Assembly: GCA_025558075.1 (NCBI GenBank)
Contig: JAHLKF010000015.1
Coordinates: 248,001-312,000 of the forward strand
DNA from: Gaertneriomyces semiglobifer
Taxonomy: Eukaryota; Chytridiomycota; Chytridiomycetes; Spizellomycetales; Spizellomycetaceae
Direction: 5' to 3'
Length of the DNA: 64,000 nt
The notes beneath the pieces are model-generated. The model was given only the letters and a program-made list of their open reading frames with translations. It made no database searches and was not told the origin of the DNA. Position numbers and translations under genes: made by a program. Of this stretch, positions 1 to 13,142 are shown in pieces; position 1 is the first letter of the stretch, and each line of letters begins with the position of its first letter.

Positions 1-9
1 ATCTCATGC

Positions 10-1601
10 TCAAACCTGGCGAGGACGGAAAATCTTGAACTCTGGATCATCCAAACTCTCCAAGCAATGTGCTAAAAAGCCGACAGCCCTAGGTACAGTC
101 ATCAGAACTGGAAACATATCTTCAGGAAACCCAACGGTGTGAAAGACGATGGCTGTCCAATAATCGCTGTTGGCATAAAGAGACCGCTGCGTGAACCATT
201 CGTCCGCATGAACTGCCTCCTCAACTTGTATCGCCAACTCGGATATATCATCCCTTCCCATCAGTTCAAAAAGTTCAAATGCGAGCGTACGGATCACATG
301 AACACGCGGGTCGCCTCGCTTGTATATGCGATGTCCGAATCCCATTAGTCGCAGCGGACGAGAAAGCTTGGAAGCAGAATCAGAAGCAGAACCACCGAAC
401 TTGACTTTGGTGTTGCCAAGTTTGGACGCATCTGTTTCCTTCCTCTTTACCATTGACAAAAATAGCTGTATCTTTTCCGGTTTAGCGATGGTTTGCAGCA
501 TGTGAATGACAGCGCTAGCTTTACGTTCGCCGAACAAAGCACCTGCGGCCCCCGACAGAGCAGTATACGGATCCACTCCAGAGGATGTAAGGTGGCGCAT
601 AAGGACCGTAGAGCAGGCCGATCCGTTCTCAGCTAAGACGATGAACATTTTGTCCAAGATCTTGATCAATCGCGGGTCCGGCCGATAGTCGTCTTCGTTG
701 AGACGATCCATCATGTAAAGCAGATTCTCAGCATAGGACGAGCACTTGGGCATGGGGTGATTGTAAGGACGACCTAGGCGGTGGTTATAACAGTTTGCGG
801 CAATCGTGGCGACTTTACCGATGATACGGTTAATGGCTCTATTGCGTGCTTTTCGGACGCTTTGCATCTTTTCTGCTTCTTCTTCGGTGGGTTCGCGACC
901 GGCAGGGACTTTCGGCATCAAATAAAGATCGACACCATGAAGGGCAGGGTTTGCTTCTGGATGAAAGGTACTGAGCGACGCAATAGTGGCGATGAGCATG
1001 CCGTGAGGGTGAGCATCGAAGCGGAAGGTCGACATCTGTTTCTCTAGTTCAGAATGCAAGTACGTGTGCCTCATAATCGCGTTCGTCCAGTTCTCCAGTT
1101 CGGCTGCGTCTGGTAAGCGGCCATAGATAATCAAGAACGCTGTTTCCAAGAAGTTCCCACGTTCAACAAGTTCTTCAACATCATATCCGCGGTAGTAAAG
1201 TTTCTCGGCTTCAACATCGATGTGCGACACTTTTGAACGGCAGACGGTGGTATTTTTGTAACCAGGATCGTACAGACGGAGTGGTACCAAATCGTCGGGC
1301 AACTCTGCGGGCGGGCAAGTTGGCTTGAGCTTAAGTTGGGTGAACACGGTTCCTGGAATGGTTTTAGATTTTGGGTCGATCGGGATCTTTATGGTTTTCC
1401 CAGAGCGAGGGTCGTGTACGGTCAAGTAGTTGCTGTACATATTCGTACGAGACAGATGGGGGGGAGAGAGAAACAGAACGAAACGGATGCACAGGCAATC
1501 ATTAGATATTGGCACTCTCTCAATAGATACGCTGCGAGACGCTGAACTTACTTGTCCACGTCGCCCGCGACGACAGGCGTTTGAACGCTTTCCGTCGCCA
1601 T
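10..1601 (-). CDS. Citrate synthase, bacterial/glyoxysomal (type II) class
   Basis: Condenses acetyl-CoA with oxaloacetate to make citrate. Two exons, 1552-1601 and 10-1432, are joined over a 119-base GT-AG intron to give 490 residues starting MATESVQTP. Family motifs are visible: LYYRGYDVEEL, the FDAHPHGM histidine region, MGFGHRIYK with a catalytic histidine, and RAVGFLAH near the C-terminus. About 20 extra residues lie before MGFGHRIY, as in glyoxysomal enzymes. The overall sequence fits the bacterial/peroxisomal class better than fungal mitochondrial CIT1. The C-terminus (RPRQV) is not a PTS1 and the N-terminus has no Arg-rich presequence, so its location is unclear. The upstream gene UAP1 is divergent. 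Confidence 0.93.
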
Positions 1602-1908
1602 CTTGCAGTGGATTTCCAGTTTAGCGGGCTATTCACAATCGCTGTTTGCTCCACCTCTCTCTCCTCTCTCTCCTTCTCGCTGGCCAGCAACAGGAAATAC
1701 TATAGGAGGCAATGTCGAGAAGCGCTGGGTGTACATGCAAGCGCTAATAATGGTTGTCCTGGCTAACAACACGCGAGGTCACCTGTGACCTTTGATCTTC
1801 AGAGGCTTTTTACGCTACGCATCTCGGCCATCCATACCAAATATACCTTGTTACGCTTTTTCCTGTGAGCAACAAATAGCTCACGCAAACGCCTGAATCA
1901 GCTACAGA

Positions 1909-3499
1909 ATGACCACCACTGTGGGCCGTCAACGCTCTTTGCAAGCGATTGGGGAGAGCTACGAATCGTTACGCGAGAAGTTCACCAATGCAGGCCAAGG
2001 CCATGTATTCGCATTCTGGGATGAGCTGAACGAAGACGAGCGAGAAGTCCTCCTGTCTCACCTCAGACGGATCGATGTGGACCGGGTTAACCGTATTTAC
2101 CATAAATCTACAACGTCGCCACCCAAACCACAAGTTGCCAGCATCGGGCCTTTGCCTCAGGCTCGGTTAGCCTCCACCATCAACAATGCCAACAAGGTGT
2201 CAGCATGGGAAGAGCGAGGTTTGAGGCTCATTGCGCACAACAAGGTCGGAGTCATCCTCTTAGCTGGAGGACAAGGTGAGGGTTTATTCGCGATTCATCA
2301 TCTGTTGTGCGTTTCCTCAGATACAACCCTCTCGTCTAGGAACACGCCTTGGATCATCTGCACCGAAGGGATGCTACGACATTGGTTTGCCCTCGCATAA
2401 ATCTTTGTTCCGCATTCAAGCCGAACGTATCAGGCGCCTGGAAAGTCTTGCTACCAAGTATGCCACCGGAACCGAGAGGATCGTGATCCCTTGGTACATC
2501 ATGGTTTCTGGCCCGACAAAGCAGCCAACGGTTTCCTATTTCCGCGACAACAACTTCTTCGGCCTGGACCCTGAGAATGTCTTCTTTTTTGAACAGGGCG
2601 TTCTGCCTGCTTTCACAAATGAAGGCAAAATATTCATGGAGACAAAGTGTTCCCCTTCTTTGGCTCCTGATGGCAATGGTGGTATTTATGCTGCCTTGCA
2701 ACGTGAAGGTGTCATTAAGGACCTCGAGCGTCGGCGCATTCAGTATGTTCACACGTACTGCGTGGATAATTGCTTAGTCAAGGTAGCCGATCCCGTGTTC
2801 ATCGGCTACTGTGTTGAACAAGAAGCCGAATGCGGCGCTAAAGCGGTTCCAAAAGCATCTCCCGAGGAATCGGTTGGTGTCATTTGCTTGCGGGATGGCA
2901 AGTTCTCTGTTGTTGAGTACTCCGAGATTGACAAAACCATGGCTGCCGAGCGTAAGCCTGACGGGACCCTGGTTTATAATGCGGCAAATATTGCCAATCA
3001 CTTTTATACCGTTGACTTCCTTCGCCGCGTTGATGAGCTTGAAGGAGAGTTGGAGTACCACATTGCGCACAAAAAGATCAAGCACGTCGATTTAGCCACT
3101 GGCGAACCCGTTGCACCAACCTCGAACAACGGTATCAAACTCGAGATGTTTATCTTTGATGTTTTCCCCTTCATTGACAAGATGGCTGTGTTGGAGGTGG
3201 ACCGTAAAGACGAGTTCTCTCCGTTGAAGAATGCCCCGGGTTCTGGATCAGATTCGCCCGAGACATCTCGTGCTGACATTCTTAACCAGTGCGTCCGATG
3301 GGCGCGGGCTGCTGGTGCGAACGTGATCAAGCCCGAAAGGCAGGCTGATGATGTCATTGTTCTGGAGATCAGCCCTCTCGTGTCATACGCCGGTGAAGGT
3401 TTGACTTCTCTCAAAGGAGTCTCAGTGAACACGCCCAAATACCTTGAAGACGCCCAAGACCTGAAGGATCTGATCGATCCACAAGATTATTCCCTGTAG
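1909..3499 (+). CDS. UAP1: UDP-N-acetylglucosamine pyrophosphorylase
   Basis: Makes UDP-GlcNAc from GlcNAc-1-P and UTP, the precursor for chitin, N-glycans and GPI anchors; cytosolic. Exons 1909-2275 and 2340-3499 give 508 residues, the usual length for the family. The single 64-base intron splits the nucleotide-binding loop, which is restored by splicing to LAGGQGTRLG followed by PKGCYDIGLPSHKSLF. The downstream MVSGPT, NGGIYAAL and VDNCLVKVADPVFIG segments are uridyltransferase hallmarks. The start ATG is preceded by an A-rich context and follows the divergent citrate synthase by about 300 bases. Confidence 0.96.
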
Positions 3500-3776
3500 A
3501 TATCTCAACAGGGAGGACATGCACTTAGGCAGACTTATATACCTTGGAACAATGTCGGGTTTGTGAGAAATGGACTAGTTTACTTGTGACTTGAAACCAT
3601 GTTTTGTATATGTACACTATTAAAGTCTGATTTCTTGATGGCCAACCATGCGCGATTCGTCCTAAGCTGTAGTGTTGGCGTTCATAAAAATATTATTTCT
3701 CCGATGGCCAGGTCATGCCTACTCCATCCTTCTACCACAAAACAAGATTCCAAACCTCGTATGCATTACTAAAAGC

Positions 3777-6025
3777 TCAATCGTCCTCTAGCAAGCCTTC
3801 CTTTTCAGGCACCATGCCAGCACGGTCCTTCCGATCGACGACTTTGCAGATTTCGACCTGCCAGCCTGCAGCAGCTAAAACATCCATCCACATCAGCTGC
3901 TTCTCACTCATGCGGTCTCCTGGACCTTTCACTTCCACCAGCCGTATTTGACCAGTAGATTGTGCGCTGGCTTGCCATAGAACCAGGTCGGGTAGGCCTC
4001 CGCTGTGGTCCTTATACGACGTAGCCATGCACTTTAGAACAGCAACAACGGGGCGTGGTTGCATGCAGCTGATAATTTCTGTGAAATTATCCTCGTCGAG
4101 TGTGTCCCAAGCGAAACCCACTGCTCGGATCTTCCGCATCCGAAATCTGGCGTCGGCCTCAAGCACCTTTGTTTGAAATGTCTGCGTATCCCAACTACAT
4201 ATTTCATCACACCGAGAGTTGATGGAAGTTTCACGGTCAAAAAAGAATCCGTCAGTAAATAAGTCTAAGGGATGCGTCTGAAACCGGGTTTGAAAAACAC
4301 TTTTCTTGGGAGAAAACAGGATATCGTAAAACAATAGTGTGAAGATATGATGAAAAAGTGCGTTTTCCACATGCAGGCCCACAAATCCAGAAGTGGCATA
4401 TTGAGACAAGGCATATGCCTCCACCGAGACAGTCGCTTGCACGCCTTCTGGTGTCGATAGTATCCAGCTCGCCTTCTGGCCAGAACTCCCTTTCTCAACC
4501 TTCACACCTTCGAAAATAATAACAGTCGGTTCCTTGACGGTTAGATCGACGATCCGTGGTCGAACATCAACTGGTATCATTGTTTCCCAACTGTGCAGTG
4601 CGGCCTTCTTTGCACGCTTGCTCCCTTGCAAAGAACGCATCGATTTCTTTGCTATCCGCTCCATACGCCTTTTGATTTTAACAATCCAAGCGGCGTGCAC
4701 GTACACGTCCCTCAGTGCTTCGACACAGAAATCCATTGACAGCTGCTCCCGGCTACTGCCATCGCCAGGGCCATAGTTTAATGCTAAATGGCTGAGTTGA
4801 TCCCACCATTTTCCGCGAGATCCTAGACCGAACGTGTGCTGCGATAACAGTAGTTGCAAGATAGTCATGGCTTCATCATACTTGCGCAGTGGTGGCAGGA
4901 TCTTCATGGCGTACATGGTCAAAATGCTCGTATGTACTCGCGCTGTGGTGGCCAAATCAGATCAACAGCGAGCCCGCGACATCAATCAAAACAATGTTGA
5001 ACACATACTGCTGGTAAACTGAAGAAGAAAGTACTCGGAAGGAGCAGCCGGCCTGGAATTGGCCAAACCGTTGTGCCATTCTGCGTGGAGCTCATCTAAA
5101 AGCCTTATAGTATCTGTCAACCGCTTCTCAGTAATAAGAAGCTCAACCTTAGCGTGCAACTGCAAAGCATCGTAATCTGCGCGCGAAGGAATATGAGTAA
5201 AGGGATTAAGGATGTTTGATAAAAATGTGACTTACAATGTAGATAATCCTGTCTCGTAGGGAATACTACCGTTCCCTGGTCAACTTGATATTCCGGAAAG
5301 GTCCATCGATGAATTTCGGACATAATCCCCGCGGTCATGGGCCTGTCAGAAAGGTCCAGGCAGCGAAAATAAAGTACCATTATCCGCTCAAAGCTGTCAT
5401 AGATATCCTTTCGCAATCGAACGAGTGGGCCAATGATCGTGACAACACGCTTTCTCATTCTGTCGTAGGGGCTGCCCATCAACACTTTTTGGGTCTTCAC
5501 GTAGGTCTCTATGGCCTTTACAAGAGATTCTTTGACGGTCTTCCCTTTCAATGCAGCGTGGCTCGCCTTTGCTAGAACTTTCAGTTCGGGGCATGTCATC
5601 AGATGTAGCAAGTCGGTGAGGGAAATTGCATCATCGTCCGTGAAGGCGACAGCAGAGAGTTCCTTTAGAGCCTCCACCACGTCAATATCCGAATAGTTGA
5701 ACGATCTTGAGCGAATCCACTTCCACTGCCTGGAGAACAGGCGAACAAAGAGCCGTTGCGCATTCGCCGAAAGCCCAAAATATTGAGCTATCAGGGCCGT
5801 TTCCCGGTCATCCAGCAAGTGGGCATCGCATTCAGATGTCTTTTTTAAAGCTTCTGAGAAGACACGCTGATAGTAAGAACCGCCCAAATCGCTCTGATCT
5901 ATGGCTTCGATGAGACCCGAGGATGATTCTGAACTGTTCAAGAAGGCACGTTCTAGCAAGCGTTGTCTCTTCTCTGGGGTATCAATGTGATCAGGAGCGC
6001 GCTTTTGTGGTTTCTTGCCTTCCAT
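3777..6025 (-). CDS. FAN1: FAN1-type structure-specific nuclease (VRR-NUC)
   Basis: Nuclease for DNA interstrand-crosslink repair. Exons 5236-6025, 5009-5176 and 3777-4942 sum to 707 residues. The start ATG lies just after an in-frame stop. The N-terminal half carries FAN1-like helices (NAQRLFVRLFSRQWKWIRS, DLLHLMTCPELKVLAK). The C-terminal VRR-NUC domain shows GLHVENALFHHIFTLLFYDI, then GGLPDLVLW (Asp about 638) and LVEVKGPGDR (Glu about 656, Lys about 658), the expected D...ExK metal site. No zinc-finger (UBZ) is seen at the N-terminus, unlike the human protein. Its start is about 200 bases from divergent DIS3. Confidence 0.93.
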
Positions 6026-6228
6026 CACATTTTTCTTCAATCAGCGCCAAGGCCCGCAGGGCCACGTCCTCGTTAGCGATGCCGGTGCGGCATAACCTTC
6101 TCTTCCGCCAGTGTTCCTTGCGATGAAGCGTTCGCGCAGTGGTCTGGAAATGCGTTTTTCGCAGGTAACGCGCTGGGGTTAGCTGAAGCGAGTAATTAAA
6201 TTAGGGTTACGGGTTTCTCAACACAAAA

Positions 6229-9200
6229 ATGTCCTTTGAAGCGAACGTTCATCTCACGAAAGCAAACCACGCAGAAACGAGGATCATGTTGCGAAATAAA
6301 GCATTCGTGCGCAAGACCAAGCGGGGTACCGTCGTCAAGGTGGTTAAGGAGCATTATCTGCGGGATGATCTTTCATGTGGTTGGGCGCATTGTGAACAAT
6401 GTAGTAATAAGGACCATACCCTGACATCGCCGCGAATGGTGCCCGAGATCAGTAATATGCCTCACTACCTTGTCCCTGATACCAATGTTCTTTATCATCA
6501 GGTGAGAGCTTCATAATGTTAGGAAGGCTCGTACCGAATAGTTTCTGACCTTCACTTTCCAGATCGACGTTATGGAACACAAAGTTTTCACCGATGTCAT
6601 TATTCTACAAACGGTTCTAGACGAGTTGAGACATAGGAGTATGGCAGTTTACAATCGGGTTAGAGCCTTAGTTTCTGATCGGACGCGACGTCTGTTCGTT
6701 TTCTGCAATGAGCATCACCGTGATACATATGTTGAGAGAACGCTGGACGAGACACCGAACGATCGCAACGACCGAGCCATCCGGACCGCAGTGGAATGGT
6801 ACAATGCTCATATGCAAGGAGACGCTGTCGCAGTTCTCCTGACGGACGATGCTGCGAATCGAAACAAAGCGATCAGTCAGGGACTCATCAGTTTCTCCGT
6901 TCGGCAGTACGTCCACTTCTTGAAGGATGCCCCCGAGCTAATAGACATGGTTGCAAGCGTTGATGAAGACAACATCGATCAAGAGGATAAGTTCATGTAC
7001 CCGGAACATCTCTCAGCCAATCAGATCTCTAGTGGTCTCAGATCCGGCGCGTTCATACAGGGAAAGCTGACAATCAGTCCAAGCAATTTCCTGGAAGGCA
7101 GCATATTCGCCGAGGTAGACAAGGAAGAACGCTCAGTACTAATAATTGGGCGCGAACATTTAAATCGCGGCATTGACGGGGATGTGGTGGCTGTCCAATT
7201 GTTACCGCGATCTGAGTGGAAGGCGCCAGCAGAAGTGATTATTGAGGAAGAAGAAGTCGAACGCGCAGATGGCGAAGCTGATGCAACGGATGACTTGTCC
7301 GAAGCGATTTTGGCAAACACCCCAAGCCAAGGCGCTTTGCCTACAGGCAAAATTGTCGGAATCATAAAACGCAATTGGCGACCCTATTGCGGGACAATTG
7401 AACAGTCCTCTATGAAAACTGGGAGTAGCCTCTCATCGCAACGGAGTGTATTCTTTTGGGCGATGGACCGAAAGATCCCGAAAATTCGCATCAGAACACG
7501 ACAGGCTGAGACCCTTGTTGGCAAACGGATAATAGTGGCCATTGACGGTTGGGCAAGAAATTCAAAATACCCATTTGGACATTATGTCCGCACTCTGGGA
7601 GAGGTGGGCGACAGGGTTACCGAGACGGAGGTGGTGTTACTTGAACATGACGTACCATTCGCGCCGTTTTCTGCCAATGTACTCAGTTTCCTGCCGCCCG
7701 AAGGCGAAGAGTGGGTGGTGCGAGACGAACACCTGCATGGAAGAGAAGACTTTAGGGGTTTAGACATTTGCAGTATCGATCCGCCTGGATGCACAGATAT
7801 AGATGATGCCTTACATTGTCGTCCATTACCCAACGGCAATTATGAAGTGGGGGTTCATATCGCGGATGTGAGTCATTTTGTAAAACCGGACAACGCTATG
7901 GATCTAGAAGCCCGTCGGCGCGGAACAACCGTTTATCTCGTTAACAAGCGGATCGACATGCTGCCTGGCTTGCTGGGGACTAATTTGTGTTCGCTTCGTT
8001 CGAACGTGGATAGGTTAGCATTTTCGACAATTTGGGAGATGACAGCCGAGGCCGAAGTTGTCAGCGTTCGCTACACGAAAAGTGCCATTCGATCCAAGGC
8101 GTCCCTGACGTATGACGAGGCTCAAGCTAGACTAGATGATCCCACTCTGCAGGACCCTGTCACTATTGGGATCAAGGCACTGAATGCACTTGCCAAAAAA
8201 TTGAGAGGACGAAGAATCCAGGCAGGTGCTTTAACGCTTGCTTCACCAGAAGTGCGCTTCAAGTTAGAGGACGATCAGCAAGATCCAGTGGATGTGGAAA
8301 TGAAGGAGTTAAAAGAGACCAATGCCCTTGTTGAGGAGTTCATGTTACTCGCGAACATTTGGGTAGCGGATAAAATTCACAAGGCATTCCCGGAAACATC
8401 TATGCTCCGTAGACATCCTAAGCCACCGCAATCCAACTTTGAGACGCTCATCAAAGCCGTTAGCGAGTTGGGCATCACATTGGACGTGTCTACGTCAAGG
8501 GCATTGGCAGATTCCCTTGATAAAGCTGTGAGCGCGGATGACGCATATGTCAACAAGCTCATCCGTATCATGACGACCAGATGTATGATGCAGGCCCAGT
8601 ATTTCTGCTCTGGCACGGTGCCAGAAACCGATTTCTGGCACTATGGTCTCGCCACCAGAATATACACACATTTCACGTCCCCTATCCGTCGTTACGCCGA
8701 CTTAATTGTACACAGACTATTGGCGGTGGCAATTGGTTACGATAAATCTTACAAGTCGGAACTCGTCAACAAGACGAGCCTGAAAGAGCTTTCGGATGGT
8801 AAGTTACTATTGAGCCTTGCGGGTTGGGTAGCGTCTCGCTTACTTGTCCTTCGTCCAGTCCTGAATTATCGTCACCGGATGGCACAACAAGCTTCGCGAT
8901 CTTCCGTCGAACTGTTTACAAATCTGTTCTTCAAAGACAAGGTTGTCAAAGAAGAAGGCTACGTTATAAGAGTAATGAAAAACGGTTTTTCGTTGTTGAT
9001 ACCCAAGTACGGCATTGAGGGTTACGTCTACGCAACCCCAGATACTAAAGGCGCCGAGTCTCCTTTCACATATGATGGTGAACGCAACCGCTTGATATCC
9101 GATGAAACGGTTATCCAGCTGTTTGACAAAGTGACCGTCCAAATATCCGTGGAAGAAGCAGGCGGTGCTGCAAGACGCAGTAAACTGACGATGAAATTGG

Positions 9201-9319
9201 TGGAGCCAAGAGTTGCAGGCTTGAGTATCGGTACAGAAAATGTCGCTTCTGATCCGATGGATGTGGACGGAGCGGCTTCTGCAAGGCCCGCAAAGAAAGC
9301 TAGGAAGGATGGTAGATAG
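6229..9319 (+). CDS. DIS3: Exosome exo/endoribonuclease DIS3 (Rrp44)
   Basis: Catalytic subunit of the RNA exosome, with an N-terminal PIN endonuclease and an RNase II/R-type 3'-5' exonuclease. Exons 6229-6501, 6563-8798 and 8859-9319 give 989 residues. The PIN start (PHYLVPDTNVLYHQIDVME) is restored by intron 1. The RNB signature CTDIDDALHCRPLPNG and the segment HFTSPIRRYADLIVHRLLA are present. Intron 2 (8799-8858) is 60 bases and has no in-frame stop, so an uncorrected reading carries 20 extra residues. Removing it restores LNYRHRMAQ, a conserved block. The C-terminal tail is basic and may hold a nuclear localisation signal (PAKKARKDGR). Confidence 0.96.
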
Positions 9320-9454
9320 TTTCCAGGATAATGTATTCGCTTAATTTTATTGTAAATATTACATCGCTGTGAGTTCAATGAAACGATTGGGATTCGGTCG
9401 CGCTGGTATTTTCAAGCGGTTAAGTACTGTAGTGACGCTGGCGTTCAAGGAACT

Positions 9455-11307
9455 ATGATGTCTTCAGATGGACACTATTTTTGTTGCCACTGCTCCCAAC
9501 CGATTAAACTTGATGATTCGTTCTCAAATACTGGTTTCGATGAAACTTTAGGTAGGTCCATGGATGTTCTCCTTCGCGCGCGAAGGCATAACTGACCGGG
9601 TAGCAATGACCAGAGCTTGTCGTCGATTCTAATGTAGACGCAGACAAAACGCAGGAGAGTTTGGGGAACGAAGAAGCGAGGCACATCGAGTCGCAAAAAA
9701 GCTCCTTGAGTGAAGATGACACCGTTCCGAGACAGCGCCATCTGCGGCGAAGACCACCTGGATTCAACGTACCCGTGCAAGATTCTTTTGTGATGCTCTC
9801 AAAGTCACAAGTGTCACCACTACTGTTTGCCCACACGTCAGACGCTAACGCCAAAGCCGACGAACTGCAACGGGGCAGTATCAGTCACCGACTGAAAACG
9901 ACTGCCAAACTCTTTGAATTGATGTCAAAAGTGGCCGATGTGGACCACCCGTTGTGTCAAGGCTGTGCGGATGACTTGACACTCAAATTAGAGAAACGTT
10001 TGAGTGATGTGAGAAAGGAGAAGGAGACTTATGAGACATATCTTTTGACGTTGAAAGAAAATCAAGAAGCAGAATTTGCAGCCATTCTCACTGAAGATGA
10101 TCTTCAGCATGTGGGTTGTCGAGCCAACTGATTGCCTTGTTCATGCACGTACCTTACATTGTATTGGCAGTTGCGTGACGAAGAGGCTGCGGCGATAGAG
10201 GAGTATCGGCAATTGGAGCGGGAAAAGCAAGCGTTGAATGACGACTTGGAACGAATAAGACTGGAGCTTCAAAATCTTGATACAGAAAAGGAGAGGTTTG
10301 TTTCCGCGCATTTACCGAAATCAGGACCTCATTTGTTGACGAAATGTTCTCAGTTACTGGAAGTCTTTGAACGATCACCAAACGTCAGCTCGAGAAGCCT
10401 TGCTGGACCACGACAGTTTAAAAGCCAGTCTGGAATGCGCAACCCGGCAGTTGGACAAGCTGAAGAAAACGAATGTTTATAATGACACTTTTCGTATATG
10501 GCACGACGGCCCATTTGGGACGATCAATGGTATGTGCACTTAGTTTTTAACACGCCATGGTAGCTGCTTACTATCGTTGCACAGGTTTTCGAATGGGTCG
10601 CCTACCCAATCAACCGGTAAAATACCCTGGTTAAGCCGATGTATGTATCCTACACTCAAGTGTTAAACATCGCGCGCCGTTAGATTGATTGGAATGAAAT
10701 CAACGCGGCAATGGGTCAAGCACTACTGTTACTTGATACTATCGCCGTCAAGCTTGGGTTCACATTCAAGAGGTGAGCTTGATTGTTACGCCACACCCTC
10801 ATACTTGTACGCTTAATGTCATTTCAAGGTACCGCTTAGTGCCATTGGGGAACTTCTCAAGAATAGAGAAACTTGAAGGAGATAAGAGCATTTATGAGCT
10901 GTGCGTATGAGTGGTACCGGCTTTCATAAGTCACCTGGAGCTAAATCGCATTTGCCAGCTATGGTTCTGGTGACCTTAAGGGAATGTTGTTTTGGAACCG
11001 GCGATTTGACAATGCCTTGGTGGTTTTCCTGAACTGCTTGCAGCAGATCGGAGATTACGCTGAGCAGCAAGACAAGAACTTTCGTTTGCCTTACAGGTAA
11101 GAGATGGGGCACATTCCTCTATACATCGGCCACTGGATAACGTCTACTGTTATAAGGATCAACAAAGACAAGATCGGAGAGACATCCATACGGCTGCAGT
11201 TCAATCAAGAAGAAGCATGGACGAAAGCATTGAAGTGCATGCTGATCGATTTGAAATGGGTATTAGCATTTTGTTGCGCCCGGTCCACCTCTCAAGGGGT
11301 TCAATGA
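9455..11307 (+). CDS. ATG6: Beclin-1/Atg6, PI3-kinase complex subunit
   Basis: Scaffold of the Vps34 PI3-kinase complexes in autophagy and vacuolar sorting. Nine exons: 9455-9551, 9638-10110, 10171-10295, 10354-10529, 10585-10616, 10684-10772, 10829-10900, 10959-11096, 11157-11307; 450 residues. The N-terminal Cys-containing motif ([15 protein letters not shown]), a central coiled coil ([19 protein letters not shown]) and the C-terminal BARA domain ([36 protein letters not shown]) appear in family order. Some donors are weak (GTTTGT after exon 3). Exon 5 is only 32 bases. Every junction keeps frame and the conserved sequence. Confidence 0.95.
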
Positions 11308-11747
11308 TGAGTACGCCGGGCGTAGGATGGAACCTCCATTCCGTAGTGCAACTTTCGAGTCGACTGCCATCGTAGATCGGTGCCGTCTAGTATTCATTAC
11401 ATCACGATTCCTATGTGCCACTTGTCGCTGCCGTTTAAGAACATGTCCCGTATAGGGTCAACTTCTCACGCCTACTCAGGCGGGAGACCCGAACCTTCAG
11501 TTGTAAGAAGAACTGGCATCTGGGGGGAGTGCTTGCGCTCTTTGCACTAGTTCAAATCCGTTTCTAGCATTGTCTACCCTGGCGTTTGTTTTGTAGCTCT
11601 TTATTATGCGGAGACGTGGCATATATTTAGACTTCTCCGCGTGTCGCAAATCGCGATGGGTCTTCTCGCCCAAAGCTAAAATCGTGTGGGGCTTCCCCAG
11701 GTTCCTCGTTCGCAGCTGTGACCGTTTATTGTGGAAAAACTACAGGA
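11308..11747. other. Intergenic gap between ATG6 and FAD1
   Basis: Same-orientation spacer of about 440 bases. No coding exon could be supported. A tRNA-like patch near 11480-11570 was examined and rejected because no acceptor or T stem pairs. The stretch presumably holds the ATG6 3' end and the FAD1 promoter. Confidence 0.5.
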
Positions 11748-12748
11748 ATGACCTTTCCGGAACATGTTGACAAGGATGCGTGGGCGGAAGAGCGGTGTTA
11801 CGCCCTTGTCTCACCATTCACATCGTCGGCCCTAAAAACCGAATCGGAGAGTACATTCAATCCTTTGGCGGATGTTCATCGGGTGCTAAATGAGCGGAAT
11901 GGTAATGGAGTTGAGGATGGATTGAGGTGGAAAGTCAAGGAGTCCATGGAAATTGTTATGACCGCATTGGAGCAATATGGGTATGTAAGACTTACTTACT
12001 TCGTACCAGCTAGCTTTCCTCTTTCGCCGCAGACTGACAGTGTCGACGATGTCGCTTTCGTACTAGACCAGACCATGTGGGTCTTTCTTTCAACGGCGGT
12101 AAAGATTGTACACTTCTGCTACACATTCTCTATGCTGCTCGACAAGCGTATGCCATCGCACATCCCGGTCAAACGTTCAATGAACGCATTTCCACACTGT
12201 ACGTGACCTACCACGATACTTTCCCAGAAGTCGAACAATTTGTTGAATTTTGCATCAAAAGGTATGTTGTACGAGCATCAAAGTTCGTAATATGTGACAT
12301 CTTCTTACCTGCCTCTGTTAACCTCAGATATAACCTGTCACTCACCCGTCTGTCACACCCAATGCTCCCTGCTTTAACAACCTATATGTCCACGCACCCA
12401 CACGTAGATTCCATGCTCATCGGCACTCGTCTGTCGGACCCTTACAGCCAAAATCTCCGTCCTTTCCACCCAACAGATGCGGGATGGCCATCCCTCATTC
12501 GCGTGCATCCCATTTTAACTTATACCTACACCGACATATGGGATGCGATGAGATTGTTGAAAGTACCATGTTGCGTGTTGTATGAGAGGGGCTATACTAG
12601 TTTAGGTGGTATGAAAGACACGAGAAGGAATACCGCCTTGAGGAGGAAGCCGGAAATGGAAGGAGAAGAAGGATATGAGCCAGCATGGATGCTGCGAGAA
12701 GATGGACTAGAGAGATCTGGGAGGGAGAAGTCGGTAGAGGTTTTGTGA
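11748..12748 (+). CDS. FAD1: FAD synthase (FMN adenylyltransferase, PAPS-reductase fold)
   Basis: Adenylates FMN to FAD in the cytosol. Exons 11748-11980, 12067-12261 and 12328-12748 give 282 residues. The first intron acceptor (TACTAG, ending at 12066) was chosen because it alone joins EQYGPDHVG in frame to SFNGGKDCTLLLH, the ATP pyrophosphatase P-loop of this family. Other motifs are TYHDTFPEV, MLIGTRLSDPYSQNL and the C-terminal RGYTSLGG. The protein is a single FAD1-type domain like yeast Fad1, without the molybdopterin-like domain of animal FLAD1. The start is the first ATG of the frame. Confidence 0.92.
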
Positions 12749-13142
12749 CATCTGATTCAAACGGAGAACGTTCCGGGTGAGAGGAACGAAGACCGAACAT
12801 TGCAGGCGCTGTGTAGATAGTTAGATAGGTAGTGCACTAGAAAAGTTGGGTGAATGCATATTCAACAGAGAAATTTACGGCATATTGCTTTTCAAACGGG
12901 CGTTGCAGAACCTTTTTTCGACTTTTTCGTCTGAAATACCGGTGCAGTTGGAGGAGACCTTGGAGAGCCATATGCAGGATCTCCGCCGCGACGTAGACTG
13001 TACAGTGAAGGCGAACTCCGCTCATCATGAGGTAGCATTGCTTCACGTCCATTCCGTTGGATGGCCGCAGGGTTCCTACCAAACCGATCCATCAGGGACG
13101 GACCTTCCAAATGATGTTCATCCTGCAAACCCACACCGTTTA

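Noticed and set aside
6572..6580. ATG at 6572 as the DIS3 start
   Set aside because: The upstream exon 6229-6501 encodes the first PIN-domain strand and splices in frame.
11480..11570. tRNA-like patch with TTCAAATCC and a possible anticodon hairpin
   Set aside because: T stem and acceptor stem do not pair and no A box is present.
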